In this document: positions 15,006 through 25,673 of the stretch, one piece after another
Layout: each line of letters starts with the position of its first letter
Numbering within the stretch: the stretch's first letter is position 1
Assembly: GCA_025455945.1 (NCBI GenBank)
Contig: JALOLN010000004.1
Location: 1-29,130 of the forward strand
Length of the DNA: 29,130 nucleotides
Origin: Actinomycetes bacterium
Lineage (GTDB): Bacteria; Actinomycetota; Actinomycetes; Prado026
Direction of reading: 5' to 3'
The notes under the pieces: generated by a model
The model's database searches: none
What the model was told of the DNA's origin: nothing
The model's input: the letters and a program-made list of their open reading frames with translations, nothing else
Made by a program: the position numbers and the translations under genes

Positions 15006-16486
15006 CCACCTCCGGCGCTGACGTGCGGGTGCGCTTCTGCCCCTCGCCGACCGGGAACCCGCACGTCGGCATGGTGCGCACCGCGCTGTTCAACTGGGCC
15101 TACGCCCGGCACACCGGCGGCACGTTCGTGTTCCGCATCGAGGACACCGACTCCTCCCGCGACACCGAGTCGAGCTACCAGCAGCTCCTGGAGGCGCTGC
15201 GCTGGCTGGGCCTGGACTGGGACGAGGGCCCCGAGGTCGGCGGCCCATACGCCCCCTACCGGCAGTCGCAGCGGCTGGAGGTGTACGCCGACGTCGCCCG
15301 CCGCCTGGTGGACGCCGGCCTCGCCTACGAGTCCTACTCCACCCCGGAGGAGGTCGAGGCGCGCCGCCGTGCCCGGGGCGAGGACCCCAAGCTGGGCTAC
15401 GACAACGCCGACCGCGACCTCACCGCCGACCAGCGCGCAGCGCTGCGCGCCGAGGGTCGCTCGCCGGTGCTGCGGATGCGGATGCCGGACCGGGACTGGC
15501 ACTGGGACGACCTGGTCCGCGGTCCGATCACCTTCGCCCACGAGCACGTGCCCGACTACGTCATCGTCCGGGGCAACGGCGAGCCGCTCTACACCCTGGT
15601 CAACCCCGTGGACGACGCGCTGATGCGCATCACCCACGTGCTGCGCGGTGAGGACCTGCTCTCCTCGACGCCCCGGCAGCTGTTCATGTACGAGGCGCTC
15701 GCCGCAGTCGGCGTCGGCGACGGCGGCACGCCCCGGTTCGGCCACCTGCCCTACGTGATGGGCGAGGGCAACAAGAAGTTCTCCAAGCGCGACCCCCAGT
15801 CCTCGCTGAACACCTACCGGGAGCGCGGCTTCCTGCCGGAGGGGCTGCTCAACTACCTGGCCCTGCTCGGCTGGTCCATGGGCGAGGACCGCGAGGTCTT
15901 CACCATGGCCGAGATGGCGGAGGCGTTCGACCTCGACCGGGTCAGCGCCAACCCCGCCCGCTTCGACCTCAAGAAGTGCGAGGCGATCAACGCCGTGCAC
16001 GTGCGGGCGCTGGCCACGGCGGACCTCGCTGCACGCCTGGTGCCGGTGCTGCAGGGCTCCGGTGCGCTCCCGCCGGAGCCCAGCGAGGCGCAGCTGGGCG
16101 TGCTGCGGGCGGCCACGCCGCTCGTGCAGGAGCGCATGGTCCTGCTCTCCGAGGCGCCCGGCATGCTCGGTTTCCTCTTCGCCGACGAGGTCGCGGTCGA
16201 GCCCGAGGCGCTGGCCGCACTGGGTCCGGACGCCGCGTCGGCGCTGGTCGCGGCGCACGACGCGCTGGCCGGGGTCGCGGACTGGACGGCCAGCGCCATC
16301 GAGGCGGCCCTGCGGGGCGCCCTCGTCGACGGCCTGGGGCTGAAGCCCAAGCTGGCGTTCACCCCCGTGCGCACCGCGGTGACCGGACGGCGGGTCTCGC
16401 CACCGCTGTTCGAGTCTCTCGAGCTGCTCGGCCGGGAGCGGTCGCTGGCCCGGGTCGCCGCCCTGCGGGACCGGTTGCCGGGCTGA
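15002..16486 (+). CDS. gltX: Glutamyl-tRNA synthetase
   Basis: GltX charges tRNA-Glu with glutamate and, in bacteria without GlnRS, also mischarges tRNA-Gln for GatCAB amidation. The 494-residue class I enzyme has RFCPSPTGNPHVGM at the N-terminus (HVGM 21-24 is the HIGH motif), FRIEDTDSSRDT for substrate binding, and the KMSKS-type loop KFSKR at 259-263 (GEGNKKFSKRDPQSSLNTYRERGFLPEGLLNYLALLGWS). The C-terminal anticodon-binding domain covers about 330-490. The GTG at 15002 overlaps the previous stop. Downstream lie a HAD phosphatase and the tRNA-Gln and tRNA-Glu genes, both expected substrates, which supports a non-discriminating enzyme. Confidence 0.96.
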   Translation: MTTSGADVRVRFCPSPTGNPHVGMVRTALFNWAYARHTGGTFVFRIEDTDSSRDTESSYQQLLEALRWLGLDWDEGPEVGGPYAPYRQSQRLEVYADVARRLVDAGLAYESYSTPEEVEARRRARGEDPKLGYDNADRDLTADQRAALRAEGRSPVLRMRMPDRDWHWDDLVRGPITFAHEHVPDYVIVRGNGEPLYTLVNPVDDALMRITHVLRGEDLLSSTPRQLFMYEALAAVGVGDGGTPRFGHLPYVMGEGNKKFSKRDPQSSLNTYRERGFLPEGLLNYLALLGWSMGEDREVFTMAEMAEAFDLDRVSANPARFDLKKCEAINAVHVRALATADLAARLVPVLQGSGALPPEPSEAQLGVLRAATPLVQERMVLLSEAPGMLGFLFADEVAVEPEALAALGPDAASALVAAHDALAGVADWTASAIEAALRGALVDGLGLKPKLAFTPVRTAVTGRRVSPPLFESLELLGRERSLARVAALRDRLPG

Positions 16487-16491
16487 GCCGC

Positions 16492-17202
16492 GTGACCCGC
16501 GTAGCGGTCGTCTTCGACGTCGACGGCACGCTGGTCGACCACGACTCCGCCCAGCGGAGGGCCCTGCTGGGCCACCTGGCGGACCTCGGGGAGGTGGCCG
16601 ACGAGGCGGCCTGGCGGCGGTGGCGCGACCTGGAGGAGCTGCACTACGCCCGGTACCTGGCCGGCGAGCTGACCTTCGTCGAGCAGCGCCGGGAGCGGGC
16701 CAGGGCCATGACCGGCGGACTGCGCACCGACGCCGAGTGCGACGCCTGGTTCGCCGGGTACCTGGCCGGCTTCGAGGCCTCGTGGACCCTGTTCGACGAC
16801 GTCCTCCCGGCCCTGGACGCCCTGGCCGCGGACGGGCTCCTGCTCGGCGCGTTCTCGAACGTGGCCGGGGACTTCACCCGGCGCAAGCTGGCGGCGGTAG
16901 GGCTGCTGGACCGCTTCGCGGTGGCGCTCGGAGACGACGACGTCGGCGCCGCGAAGCCGGACCCGCAGGTGTTCTGGACCGTGTGCGCCCGCCTGGACGT
17001 GCCGGTGCAGCGGGCGGTCCACGTCGGGGACCGGTTCGACAAGGACGCCGCGGGGGCGCGTGACGCCGGCCTGCTCGGGGTCTGGCTGGACCGGCCGGGG
17101 GCGGACCCGCTCGGCCGCGTCCCGCCGGACGGCGTCGGACGTGACGGCGTCGCGGTGATTGCCGGCCTGGCCGAGCTGGTCGAGCTGCTGCACCGCCGCT
17201 GA
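16492..17202 (+). CDS. HAD-superfamily hydrolase
   Basis: This 236-residue haloacid-dehalogenase-type phosphatase has motif I at Asp9-Val-Asp11-Gly-Thr (VVFDVDGTLVDHDS), a helical cap (about 18-95), motif II in GAFSNVAGDF, motif III lysine in GAAKPDPQVFWTVC and motif IV in HVGDRFDKDAAGARDAGLLGVWLDR. The likely reaction is hydrolysis of a small phosphorylated metabolite; substrate unknown. The architecture is that of the HAD-IA (YjjG/phosphoglycolate-like) group. It starts with GTG five bases after gltX and ends 82 bp before tRNA-Gln, so it closes the FAH-gltX unit. Confidence 0.88.
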   Translation: MTRVAVVFDVDGTLVDHDSAQRRALLGHLADLGEVADEAAWRRWRDLEELHYARYLAGELTFVEQRRERARAMTGGLRTDAECDAWFAGYLAGFEASWTLFDDVLPALDALAADGLLLGAFSNVAGDFTRRKLAAVGLLDRFAVALGDDDVGAAKPDPQVFWTVCARLDVPVQRAVHVGDRFDKDAAGARDAGLLGVWLDRPGADPLGRVPPDGVGRDGVAVIAGLAELVELLHRR

Positions 17203-17218
17203 CATCGGGTGCGGGGGT

Positions 17219-17248
17219 TTGGGCGGCGGTGGCGGGCTCGGCTACCAT
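17219..17248 (+). promoter_or_regulatory. Candidate promoter of tRNA-Gln
   Basis: TTGGGC (17219-17224) and TACCAT (17243-17248) are 18 bp apart, about 36 bp before the tRNA. Transcription would begin near 17255. Confidence 0.4.
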
Positions 17249-17284
17249 GGCGGGGCTCGTGGCCCGGTGGGGCCGCAGCGCCCA

Positions 17285-17356
17285 TGGGGTATGGGGTAAT
17301 TGGCAGCCCGGCGGATTCTGGCTCCGCTAGTCTAGGTTCGAGTCCTGGTACCCCAG
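17285..17356 (+). tRNA. tRNA-Gln, anticodon CUG
   Basis: Acceptor arms TGGGGTA (17285-17291) and TACCCCA (17349-17355) pair fully, with discriminator G at 17356. The anticodon stem GCGGA/TCCGC encloses TTCTGGC, with anticodon CTG at 17318-17320. The T arm is CTAGG-TTCGAGT-CCTGG. The 3' CCA is not encoded. Confidence 0.92.
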
Positions 17357-17361
17357 CGTGA

Positions 17362-17392
17362 TTGGTCGAGTGCCGGGCGTCTCCGGTACCCT
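17362..17392 (+). promoter_or_regulatory. Possible separate promoter of tRNA-Glu
   Basis: TTGGTC (17362-17367) and TACCCT (17387-17392) are 19 bp apart in the 50-bp gap between the two tRNAs. This would start transcription near 17400, a few bases before tRNA-Glu. Co-transcription with tRNA-Gln is equally possible. Confidence 0.35.
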
Positions 17393-17406
17393 CGAGCGAT
17401 CCATCC

Positions 17407-17482
17407 GGCCCCGTTGTGTAGCGGCCTAGCACGCCGCCCTCTCAAGGCGGTAGCGCGGGTTCGAATCCCGTCGGGGCTACCA
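17407..17482 (+). tRNA. tRNA-Glu, anticodon CUC
   Basis: Acceptor arms GGCCCCG (17407-17413) and CGGGGCT (17472-17478) pair with one G-T wobble; discriminator A at 17479, then an encoded CCA (17480-17482). The anticodon stem CCGCC/GGCGG encloses CTCTCAA, with anticodon CTC at 17441-17443. The T arm is GCGGG-TTCGAAT-CCCGT. Confidence 0.93.
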
Positions 17483-17519
17483 GGGCCCTGACCTGGGCAG
17501 ATGCCCGGGCCAGGGCCCT
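17482..17519. terminator. Bidirectional hairpin terminator after tRNA-Glu
   Basis: AGGGCCCTG (17482-17490) pairs perfectly with CAGGGCCCT (17511-17519). Inside this, CTGGGCA (17493-17499) pairs with TGCCCGG (17502-17508) with one wobble. It starts at the last base of the tRNA CCA and sits between convergent transcription units, four bases before the stop of the UvrA-like gene. Confidence 0.7.
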
Positions 17520-17522
17520 CGG

Positions 17523-19913
<2,391 letters not shown>

Positions 19914-19981
19914 CGTGCCTCCATCCGTCGACCCGCTGTATACCCGATCGACGGGGGGATGGTGCGGCTGTCGGGCCGGGC

Positions 19982-20929
19982 TCAGGCGCCGGCTGCCTGG
20001 GCCGCGCCGGGCTCGGGCTCGGGCTGCCCCAGGGCGGCGCGGCCGGCCAGCCGCTCCCGCAGCAGCGCGCGGTTGAGGGGAGCCGGCTCGGTCGACTCGA
20101 GGAAGCGCCGGACGACGCGGGAGAACCGGGCCGGCTCGTCCATGTGCGGGAAGTGCCGGGACTGCTCGAACACCTCCAGCTCGCTCCCCGGGATGACCTG
20201 GTGCGCCGTGTACGCGTGCGCCACGGGGATGACGGTGTCCAGGGCCCCCCACACGATGAGGGTGGGCCGCCCGGCCGCCAGGTAGAGCCGGTCGCTTGCG
20301 TCCACGCGCTGTCCGCCGGGCTCGACGACGCTGCGCAGCGTCTTGACGAAGGCGTCGCGGGCGGGGCTGTCGGCCAGGGAGGCGTAGCCGCGGGCCACCT
20401 CGGTGACCGAGGGGCGCGGTCGCATGGGCAGGCGGCTGAGCAGCCGGCCGGCGGCAGTGCCCGCGTCGCGCACGTGCGTGTTCGCGATGACCGGCAGGAC
20501 GAACTCGGCGCCCGGGAACGTCGCGGCCCGCAGCGCCCAGCTGACCTCGCGGCCGAGCCCCCCGCTGGACACGAGGATCAGCCGCTCGCAGTGCTCGTAG
20601 AACTGGTAGGCGAACTGCATGGCGACGCCGCCGCCGAGGGAGTGCCCGGCGATGGTCACCCGGTCGTGCCCGAGGTGCTCGAGCAGGTCCCGCAGCCCAC
20701 TGGCGAACGACCCCAGCGAGTAGTCGGCCCGTGGCTTGTCGGAGTCGCCGTGGCCGAGCAGGTCCGGGGCGATGACGTGGGCGTGCTCGGACAGCGCCGG
20801 GATGACGGGGTCCCAGGTGGCGCTGCTGCTGGTGATCCCGTGGATGAGCAGCAGGACCGGGAGCCCAGGGTCACCGGCCACCCGGTAGGCCACGCGATGG
20901 CCGTGCAGCGTGATCTCGGTCTGTCTCAT
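19982..20929 (-). CDS. Alpha/beta-fold hydrolase
   Basis: The 315-residue protein has a complete alpha/beta-hydrolase triad: Ser97 in the nucleophile elbow GHSLGGG, Asp231 in WGALDTVIPV and His259 in SRHFPHMDEP. The oxyanion-hole segment LLIHGITSSSATWD (28-40) and PDLLGHGDSDKP are typical of esterases, epoxide hydrolases and haloperoxidase relatives; substrate unknown. The last 30 residues are Ala/Pro/Glu-rich and probably disordered. The ATG at 20929 is chosen because GGAGG lies five bases upstream; an in-frame GTG at 20941 is less likely. The gene precedes the UvrA-like gene on the same strand by 68 bp. Confidence 0.87.
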   Translation of the reverse strand: MRQTEITLHGHRVAYRVAGDPGLPVLLLIHGITSSSATWDPVIPALSEHAHVIAPDLLGHGDSDKPRADYSLGSFASGLRDLLEHLGHDRVTIAGHSLGGGVAMQFAYQFYEHCERLILVSSGGLGREVSWALRAATFPGAEFVLPVIANTHVRDAGTAAGRLLSRLPMRPRPSVTEVARGYASLADSPARDAFVKTLRSVVEPGGQRVDASDRLYLAAGRPTLIVWGALDTVIPVAHAYTAHQVIPGSELEVFEQSRHFPHMDEPARFSRVVRRFLESTEPAPLNRALLRERLAGRAALGQPEPEPGAAQAAGA

Positions 20930-21010
20930 GACGGCCTCCACGGTCGAGGGTTCCAGGAGAGCACGGACGGGTGACGAGGGTGCGTCGGGGGTAGCCCGCT
21001 CACGGTCCTG

Positions 21011-22291
21011 TCAACGGCTGCGGCGCCGCGGGAAGGCGGTCGAGAACGCCGCGGACGAGGTCCTCGGCGCGGGCTCCGCGCGCGTCGGGTGACTTGGCGT
21101 GCTCCGAGCCGGTCCCGAGAGGGCGCGCAGCTCGGGGGATCCCGGGCGGACGCGCGCCGTCGTCGCCCGGATGCCGGCGCGCCGGGTCATGGCGGCGACG
21201 TCCGCGCGCTGGGCGTCGGTCTGCAGGGTGACCACGACGCCGGAGGACCCGGCTCGAGCGGTCCGACCCGAGCGGTGCAGGTAGGCCTTGTGCTCCGCGG
21301 GCGGGTCGACGTGCACGACGAGCGCGATGTCGTCGACGTGGATGCCGCGGGCCGCGATGTCGGTGGCGACCAGGACGCGGACCCGGCCGGAGCGGAACGC
21401 CTCGAGGTTGCGGTCGCGGGCGTTCTGGGCCAGGTTGCCGTGCAGGTCGACGGCAGGGAGCCCGGCCTGGGTCAGGTCGCGGGCCAGCTTGCGGGCGCCG
21501 CGCTTGGTGCGGAGGAACAGCAGGGAGCGGCCCTCGCCGGCCGCGAGCTCGTGGACGACCCCGGGCTTGTCCGCCGCCGTCACCGTGAGGACGTGGTGCG
21601 CCATGTCCGGTTCGGTCGTGACGTCGTCATCGACCGAGTGGGTCACCGGGTCGGTGAGGTAGCGGCGCACGAGGACGTCGACGCCGTTGTCCAGGGTGGC
21701 CGAGAACAGCAGGCGCTGCGCGGTCCGGGGGGTGTGGTCGAGGATGCGCCGGACTCCGGGCAGGAACCCGAGGTCGGCCATGTGGTCGGCCTCGTCGAGA
21801 ACGCTCACGCGGACGTCGTCGAGGAGCACCTTCCGCTGGCGCATCAGGTCCTCGAGCCGCCCGGGGCAGGCCACCACGATGTCCACGGCCCGGCTCAGGG
21901 CAGTCACCTGCGCATGCTGGCCGACGCCCCCGAAGATCGTGGTGGTGGTCATGCCCGCGCTCGCAGCCAGCGGCGCCAGGACCGTGTGCACCTGGGTGGC
22001 GAGCTCACGAGTCGGGACCAGGACCAACCCTCGAGGCCGCATGGCCCTGGTGGGGCGGGGGTCGGCGGCGAGCCGCGCCACGAGGGGCAGGCCGAAGGCG
22101 ATCGTCTTCCCGCTGCCGGTGCGGCCGCGGCCGAGCACGTCGCGGCCACCGAGGGAGTCGGGCAGGGTCGCGGTCTGGATCGGGAACGCCCGGTCGATGC
22201 CCTGCGCGGCGAGAGCGGCGACGAGGTGCTGGGGGACGCCGAGAGCGCCGAAGGACGGCGCGGCGGTGAGGTCGAGCGGTGAGGTGGCCAT
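21011..22291 (-). CDS. DEAD-box RNA helicase
   Basis: The 426-residue protein contains the full superfamily 2 motif set: Q motif (FPIQTATLPDSL, near 36-47), motif I GRGRTGSGKT (55-63), Ia PTRELA (93-98), II DEAD (166-169), III SAT (197-199), IV/V LFLRTKRGARKLA and VLVATDIAARGIHVDD, and VI HRSGRTARAG. It unwinds short RNA duplexes or remodels RNP; relatives act in ribosome assembly and cold adaptation. The C-terminal tail is Arg/Ser/Pro-rich, typical for RNA contact. The ATG at 22291 is supported by GGAAGG upstream. The 245-bp gap to the next gene upstream shows no coding signal; I see no clear promoter there. Confidence 0.92.
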   Translation of the reverse strand: MATSPLDLTAAPSFGALGVPQHLVAALAAQGIDRAFPIQTATLPDSLGGRDVLGRGRTGSGKTIAFGLPLVARLAADPRPTRAMRPRGLVLVPTRELATQVHTVLAPLAASAGMTTTTIFGGVGQHAQVTALSRAVDIVVACPGRLEDLMRQRKVLLDDVRVSVLDEADHMADLGFLPGVRRILDHTPRTAQRLLFSATLDNGVDVLVRRYLTDPVTHSVDDDVTTEPDMAHHVLTVTAADKPGVVHELAAGEGRSLLFLRTKRGARKLARDLTQAGLPAVDLHGNLAQNARDRNLEAFRSGRVRVLVATDIAARGIHVDDIALVVHVDPPAEHKAYLHRSGRTARAGSSGVVVTLQTDAQRADVAAMTRRAGIRATTARVRPGSPELRALSGPARSTPSHPTRAEPAPRTSSAAFSTAFPRRRSR

Positions 22292-22536
22292 GGAGCCTTC
22301 CGAGTCGTGGTCGGACGCCGCGACTCGTACCCGGGCTCGCAGGCCGGGGCACGCGACGAGCCGGTCGGGCTCGTGAGTGCGGTGACCGTGGTGCGTCCTG
22401 TCCAGGAGCACCGCAACCGGTCACTGTCCGGCGGCTCGGGACGTGCGCTACGGAGCGCAGCCCCAGGGATGAGGGCTCACCGTGGAGGCAGTGTCATCCG
22501 TGGACCGGTGAGCACCCCCGAGCATACGGCACTCGG

Positions 22537-22899
22537 CTACTTCTTCCCGCCACCCACCTTGCCGAGCGAGCGGTCCGCGCTGCGCACGACGTTGCGCAGG
22601 AACTCGTACTGCGTGGTCACGAGCTTCTCGGTCATGTCCAACGCGGCGTCGATGACGGCCTCGCGCCTCGTGGGGCGGTCGCCGAGCGCGGGGAGTGCCT
22701 CGTCGACCGTCTCGAGGAACTTGCGCACCGCCTCGATGGCGGCACGCTGGCCGGCCTCGATCGACTTGAGCACGTCGTCGGAGAGATCGGCGGTCTTGTC
22801 CACCGCGCTCTTCGGCCGGGCAGGGGTGCTCTTCTTCGCCGGCTTGCGGGTGCGGGTGGGGGCCTTGCTGGCCGTCTTCTTGGCGGCGGGCTGAGCCAT
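22537..22899 (-). CDS. Lys-rich-tailed helical protein of unknown function
   Basis: I do not recognise a named family with certainty. The 120-residue protein has a basic, disordered N-terminal tail of about 35 residues rich in Lys, Ala, Pro and Thr (PAAKKTASKAPTRTRKPAKK), resembling histone H1-like or HU tails. After it comes an almost wholly helical region (about 40-115) with heptad-like spacing (LSDDVLKSIEAGQRAAIEAVR, VIDAALDMTEKLVTTQYEFLRNVV), recalling phasins or HBHA-type surface/lipid-binding proteins. No signal peptide or membrane segment is present. The start at 22899 follows AAGGAGG at good spacing. It is divergent from the crotonase-family gene. A DNA- or granule-binding role would be inference only. 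Confidence 0.8.
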   Translation of the reverse strand: MAQPAAKKTASKAPTRTRKPAKKSTPARPKSAVDKTADLSDDVLKSIEAGQRAAIEAVRKFLETVDEALPALGDRPTRREAVIDAALDMTEKLVTTQYEFLRNVVRSADRSLGKVGGGKK

Positions 22900-23021
22900 G
22901 GTGCCCTCCTTCGGCGGGTCCGACCTCGGGACAGCACACGCTGTCCGTCGCCCCCAGTCTCGCCAGGGCCCCGACGTTCGGTCAGAGCCCAACGTCCCGG
23001 TGGGGGCCAGGCGTCGTCTGG

Positions 23022-23033
23022 CACGATGACGGC
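23022..23033 (+). promoter_or_regulatory. Possible leaderless -10 for the crotonase gene
   Basis: CACGAT (23022-23027) is six bases before the ATG at 23034, with no ribosome binding site in between. No matching -35 is seen. Confidence 0.3.
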
Positions 23034-23819
23034 ATGGGTGACCGGGTGACGCTGGAACGCGACGGACACGTCCTGCTCATCGGCGTCGACCGCGCGGCCA
23101 AGCGCAACGCCTTCGACCTCGCGACGATCGACGAGGTGGGCGCCGCCTACGAGCTGCTCGGCGCGGACGACGACCTGCGCGTGGGGGTCGTGTTCGGCCA
23201 CGGCGACCACTTCTCGGCCGGTCTGGACCTCGCTGAGGTGGGTCCGGAGGTGGCCCGGCAGGGGCCCGGTGCGCTGGGCGGCAGCCACACCTTCGACCCG
23301 TTCGGGGTGTGGGGCCCGCCGGTGCCCAAGCCGGTCGTGCTCGCAGTCCAGGGCATCGCGTTCACGCTGTCGATCGAGCTGGCGCTGGCCAGCGACATCG
23401 TGGTCGCGGCCGACGACGTCCGGTTCCGTCAGCTCGAGATCGCCCGCGGGATCATGCCGTTCGGCGGGGCGACGTTCCGGGCGCCGGCCCGGCTCGGCTG
23501 GGGCAACGCCATGCGGTTCCTCCTGACCGGGGAGGAGTTCGGCGCTGCCGAGGCGCTGCGCATCGGGCTGGTCCAGGAGGTCGTGCCGGCCGGTGCGCAG
23601 CTCGCTCGGGCGACCGAGATCGCCCACACGATCGCCGCGCAGGCCCCCCTCGGCGTGCAGGGCACGCTGGCCAACGCCCGGGTCGCTGACGCCGAGGGGC
23701 CCGCGGCGGCGCGCGAGCACCTCGCGCAGCTGCTGCCCGGGGTGCTCGCCAGCGACGACGCGCGCGAGGGACTGATGAGCTTCGTCGAGCGCCGCTCCGC
23801 GCGGTTCACGGGTCGCTGA
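23034..23819 (+). CDS. Enoyl-CoA hydratase/isomerase (crotonase) family protein
   Basis: The 261-residue protein has the crotonase fold. HFSAGLDLAEVG contributes one oxyanion-hole backbone amide and AVQGIAFTLSIELALASDIVVAADD the second. Both catalytic acids of classical enoyl-CoA hydratases are present by alignment: Glu115 in SIELALASD and Glu135 in QLEIARGIMPFGG. Hydration of an enoyl-CoA in fatty acid or amino acid breakdown is likely, but isomerases of the same fold cannot be excluded. The next gene starts six bases after its stop, so it probably forms an operon with the methyltransferase and SPFH genes. Confidence 0.88.
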   Translation: MGDRVTLERDGHVLLIGVDRAAKRNAFDLATIDEVGAAYELLGADDDLRVGVVFGHGDHFSAGLDLAEVGPEVARQGPGALGGSHTFDPFGVWGPPVPKPVVLAVQGIAFTLSIELALASDIVVAADDVRFRQLEIARGIMPFGGATFRAPARLGWGNAMRFLLTGEEFGAAEALRIGLVQEVVPAGAQLARATEIAHTIAAQAPLGVQGTLANARVADAEGPAAAREHLAQLLPGVLASDDAREGLMSFVERRSARFTGR

Positions 23820-23825
23820 CCCTTG

Positions 23826-24680
23826 GTGGGCGGGGATTCCGCGGCCATCAACCGGGCCGGCTGGGACGAGCGGGCTCCCGCACACGCGGCCTCGGTCGAC
23901 TACGGCGTGGCCCGCTTCGCCGACGACCCCGACCACATCAGCGACGTCGTCCGCTTCGACCTGCCGCTCCTGGGGGAGGTCGCGGGTCTGCGCGGCGTGC
24001 ACCTGCAGTGCCACATCGGCACGGACACCGTGTCCCTGGCCAGGCTGGGTGTCCGCATGACCGGGCTGGACTTCTCGCCGGCGTCGTTGGCCGAGGCCCG
24101 ACGGGTGGCAGCGCTGGCCGGCGCGGCCGTCGACTTCGTCGAGGCGGACGTGTACGACGCGGTCGACGTCCTCGGGCGGGCCGCGTTCGACCTGGTGTTC
24201 ACCGGAGTCGGGGCGCTGTGCTGGCTGCCCGACATCCGGCGCTGGGCGGAGGTGGTCGCGGGCCTGCTGCGGCCGGGCGGACGGCTGTTCCTGCGCGAGG
24301 GGCACCCGGTGCTGTGGTCCCTGGCCGACGCCCGCCCCGACGGCCTGCTCGTCGTGGAGTACCCGTACTTCGAGCGGCCCGAGCCGACGGTGTTCGAGGA
24401 GGAGGGCACCTACGTCGAGACGACCGCGACCTTCGCGCACAACGTCACGCACGAGTGGAACCACGGTCTCGGCGAGATCGTCACCGCGCTGCTCGACGCC
24501 GGCCTCGACGTCACCGCCCTGGTCGAGCACGACAGCGTGCCGTGGGAGGCGCTGCCCGGTCAGATGGAGCGGCTGGACGGCGGCGAGTGGCGGTTGGCCG
24601 ACCGGCCCTGGCGGCTGCCGCACAGCTACACCCTGCAGGCCCGACGGAGCGGTGACGAGGGAGTGACCGAGGATGTCTGA
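23826..24680 (+). CDS. Class I SAM-dependent methyltransferase
   Basis: The 284-residue protein has a methyltransferase core: motif I region GVHLQCHIGTDTVSLARLG (about 58-76), acidic end of strand 2 GLDFSPASLAEARRVAA, motif II-like FVEADVYDAV, motif IV FDLVFTGVGALCWLPD and post-motif ADVVAGLLRPGGRLFLREGHP. Motif I has CHIGTDT where GxGxG is usual, a form seen in a subgroup of actinobacterial methyltransferases. The acceptor is unknown. The GTG at 23826 is chosen because it lies six bases after the previous stop; a TTG one codon earlier is possible. The 3' end overlaps the next gene by 8 bp. Confidence 0.85.
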   Translation: MGGDSAAINRAGWDERAPAHAASVDYGVARFADDPDHISDVVRFDLPLLGEVAGLRGVHLQCHIGTDTVSLARLGVRMTGLDFSPASLAEARRVAALAGAAVDFVEADVYDAVDVLGRAAFDLVFTGVGALCWLPDIRRWAEVVAGLLRPGGRLFLREGHPVLWSLADARPDGLLVVEYPYFERPEPTVFEEEGTYVETTATFAHNVTHEWNHGLGEIVTALLDAGLDVTALVEHDSVPWEALPGQMERLDGGEWRLADRPWRLPHSYTLQARRSGDEGVTEDV

Positions 24681-25671
24681 GCACAGCCAACTCTCCGCAC
24701 TGCCGACCGTGGAGCGTCCATCCCGGACCGTGACTGGCTGGGCCGCACTGCCGGTGACCCTCCTGCTCCTCCTGGCCGGGGTGCTGGCGTTCGGGCGATC
24801 GCTCGCCGCGGCGGGAGACGGGGGCTCACCGAGCTGGCCGCTGCTCGTGCTCGGTCTCGCCCTGGTCGCGCTAGGGCTGGTGAGCATCGGGGGCTACTTC
24901 GCGCTGCAGCCCAACGAGGCCCGGGTGCTCGTGCTGTTCGGCGACTACCGGGGCACCTGCAAGCAGTCCGGCTTCCATTGGGCGAACCCGTTCTACAGCA
25001 ACGCCTCCGTGGGGCACGGGTCCACGGCGGAGGAGGGCGAGGGGGCGAGCGCGAAGGCGAAGCGGCCCGGGCGGCTGAAGGTGAGCCTGCGGGCCCGCAC
25101 CCTCAACGGTGAGCGGCTGAAGGTCAACGACCGGCGCGGCAACCCCATCGAGATCGCCGCGGTGGTCGTGTGGCGGGTGGCCGACACGGCCCGGGCCGTG
25201 TTCGACGTCGAGGACTTCGTGTCCTACGTGGCGACGCAGAGCGAGACCGCACTACGGCACCTGGCCAGCCGGTACGCCTACGACCACGGGGAGACCAGCG
25301 ACGAGGAGGCCCAGGAGACCACCCTGCGCAGCGACGTCGAGGTCGTCTCCGAGGCGCTGCGCTGGGAGCTGGGGCAGCGGCTGGCGCAGGCCGGCGTCGT
25401 CGTCGAGCAGGCCCGGCTCACCCACCTGGCCTACGCCCCGGAGATCGCGCAGGCGATGCTGCGCAGGCAGCAGGCGGACGCCGTCATCGCCGCTCGGCGC
25501 AAGATCGTCATCGGCGCGGTGAGCATGGTGGACATGGCCCTGCACGACCTGGCGAGCAAGGGCCTGGTGGCCCTCGACGACCAGCAGAAGGCCGCCATGG
25601 TCGGCAACCTCATGGTCGTGCTCTGCGGAGAGTCCGAGGTCCGCCCCGTCGTCAACACGGGCACCCCCTGA
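24673..25671 (+). CDS. SPFH/Band 7 domain membrane protein
   Basis: The 332-residue protein has two membrane segments near the N-terminus (about 22-44 and 55-78), followed by an SPFH (stomatin/prohibitin/flotillin) domain from about 80 to 265: ALQPNEARVLVLFGDYRGTCKQSGFHWANPF, RTLNGERLKVNDRRGNPIEIAAVVVWRVADT and the helical VEQARLTHLAYAPEIAQAMLRRQQADAVIAARR region. Such proteins form membrane-associated oligomers and organise lipid domains or protease complexes. No NfeD partner gene is nearby. The ATG overlaps the methyltransferase end, with GAGG just before it, so translation is coupled. A long perfect hairpin follows directly. Confidence 0.88.
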   Translation: MSEHSQLSALPTVERPSRTVTGWAALPVTLLLLLAGVLAFGRSLAAAGDGGSPSWPLLVLGLALVALGLVSIGGYFALQPNEARVLVLFGDYRGTCKQSGFHWANPFYSNASVGHGSTAEEGEGASAKAKRPGRLKVSLRARTLNGERLKVNDRRGNPIEIAAVVVWRVADTARAVFDVEDFVSYVATQSETALRHLASRYAYDHGETSDEEAQETTLRSDVEVVSEALRWELGQRLAQAGVVVEQARLTHLAYAPEIAQAMLRRQQADAVIAARRKIVIGAVSMVDMALHDLASKGLVALDDQQKAAMVGNLMVVLCGESEVRPVVNTGTP

Positions 25672-25673
25672 CC

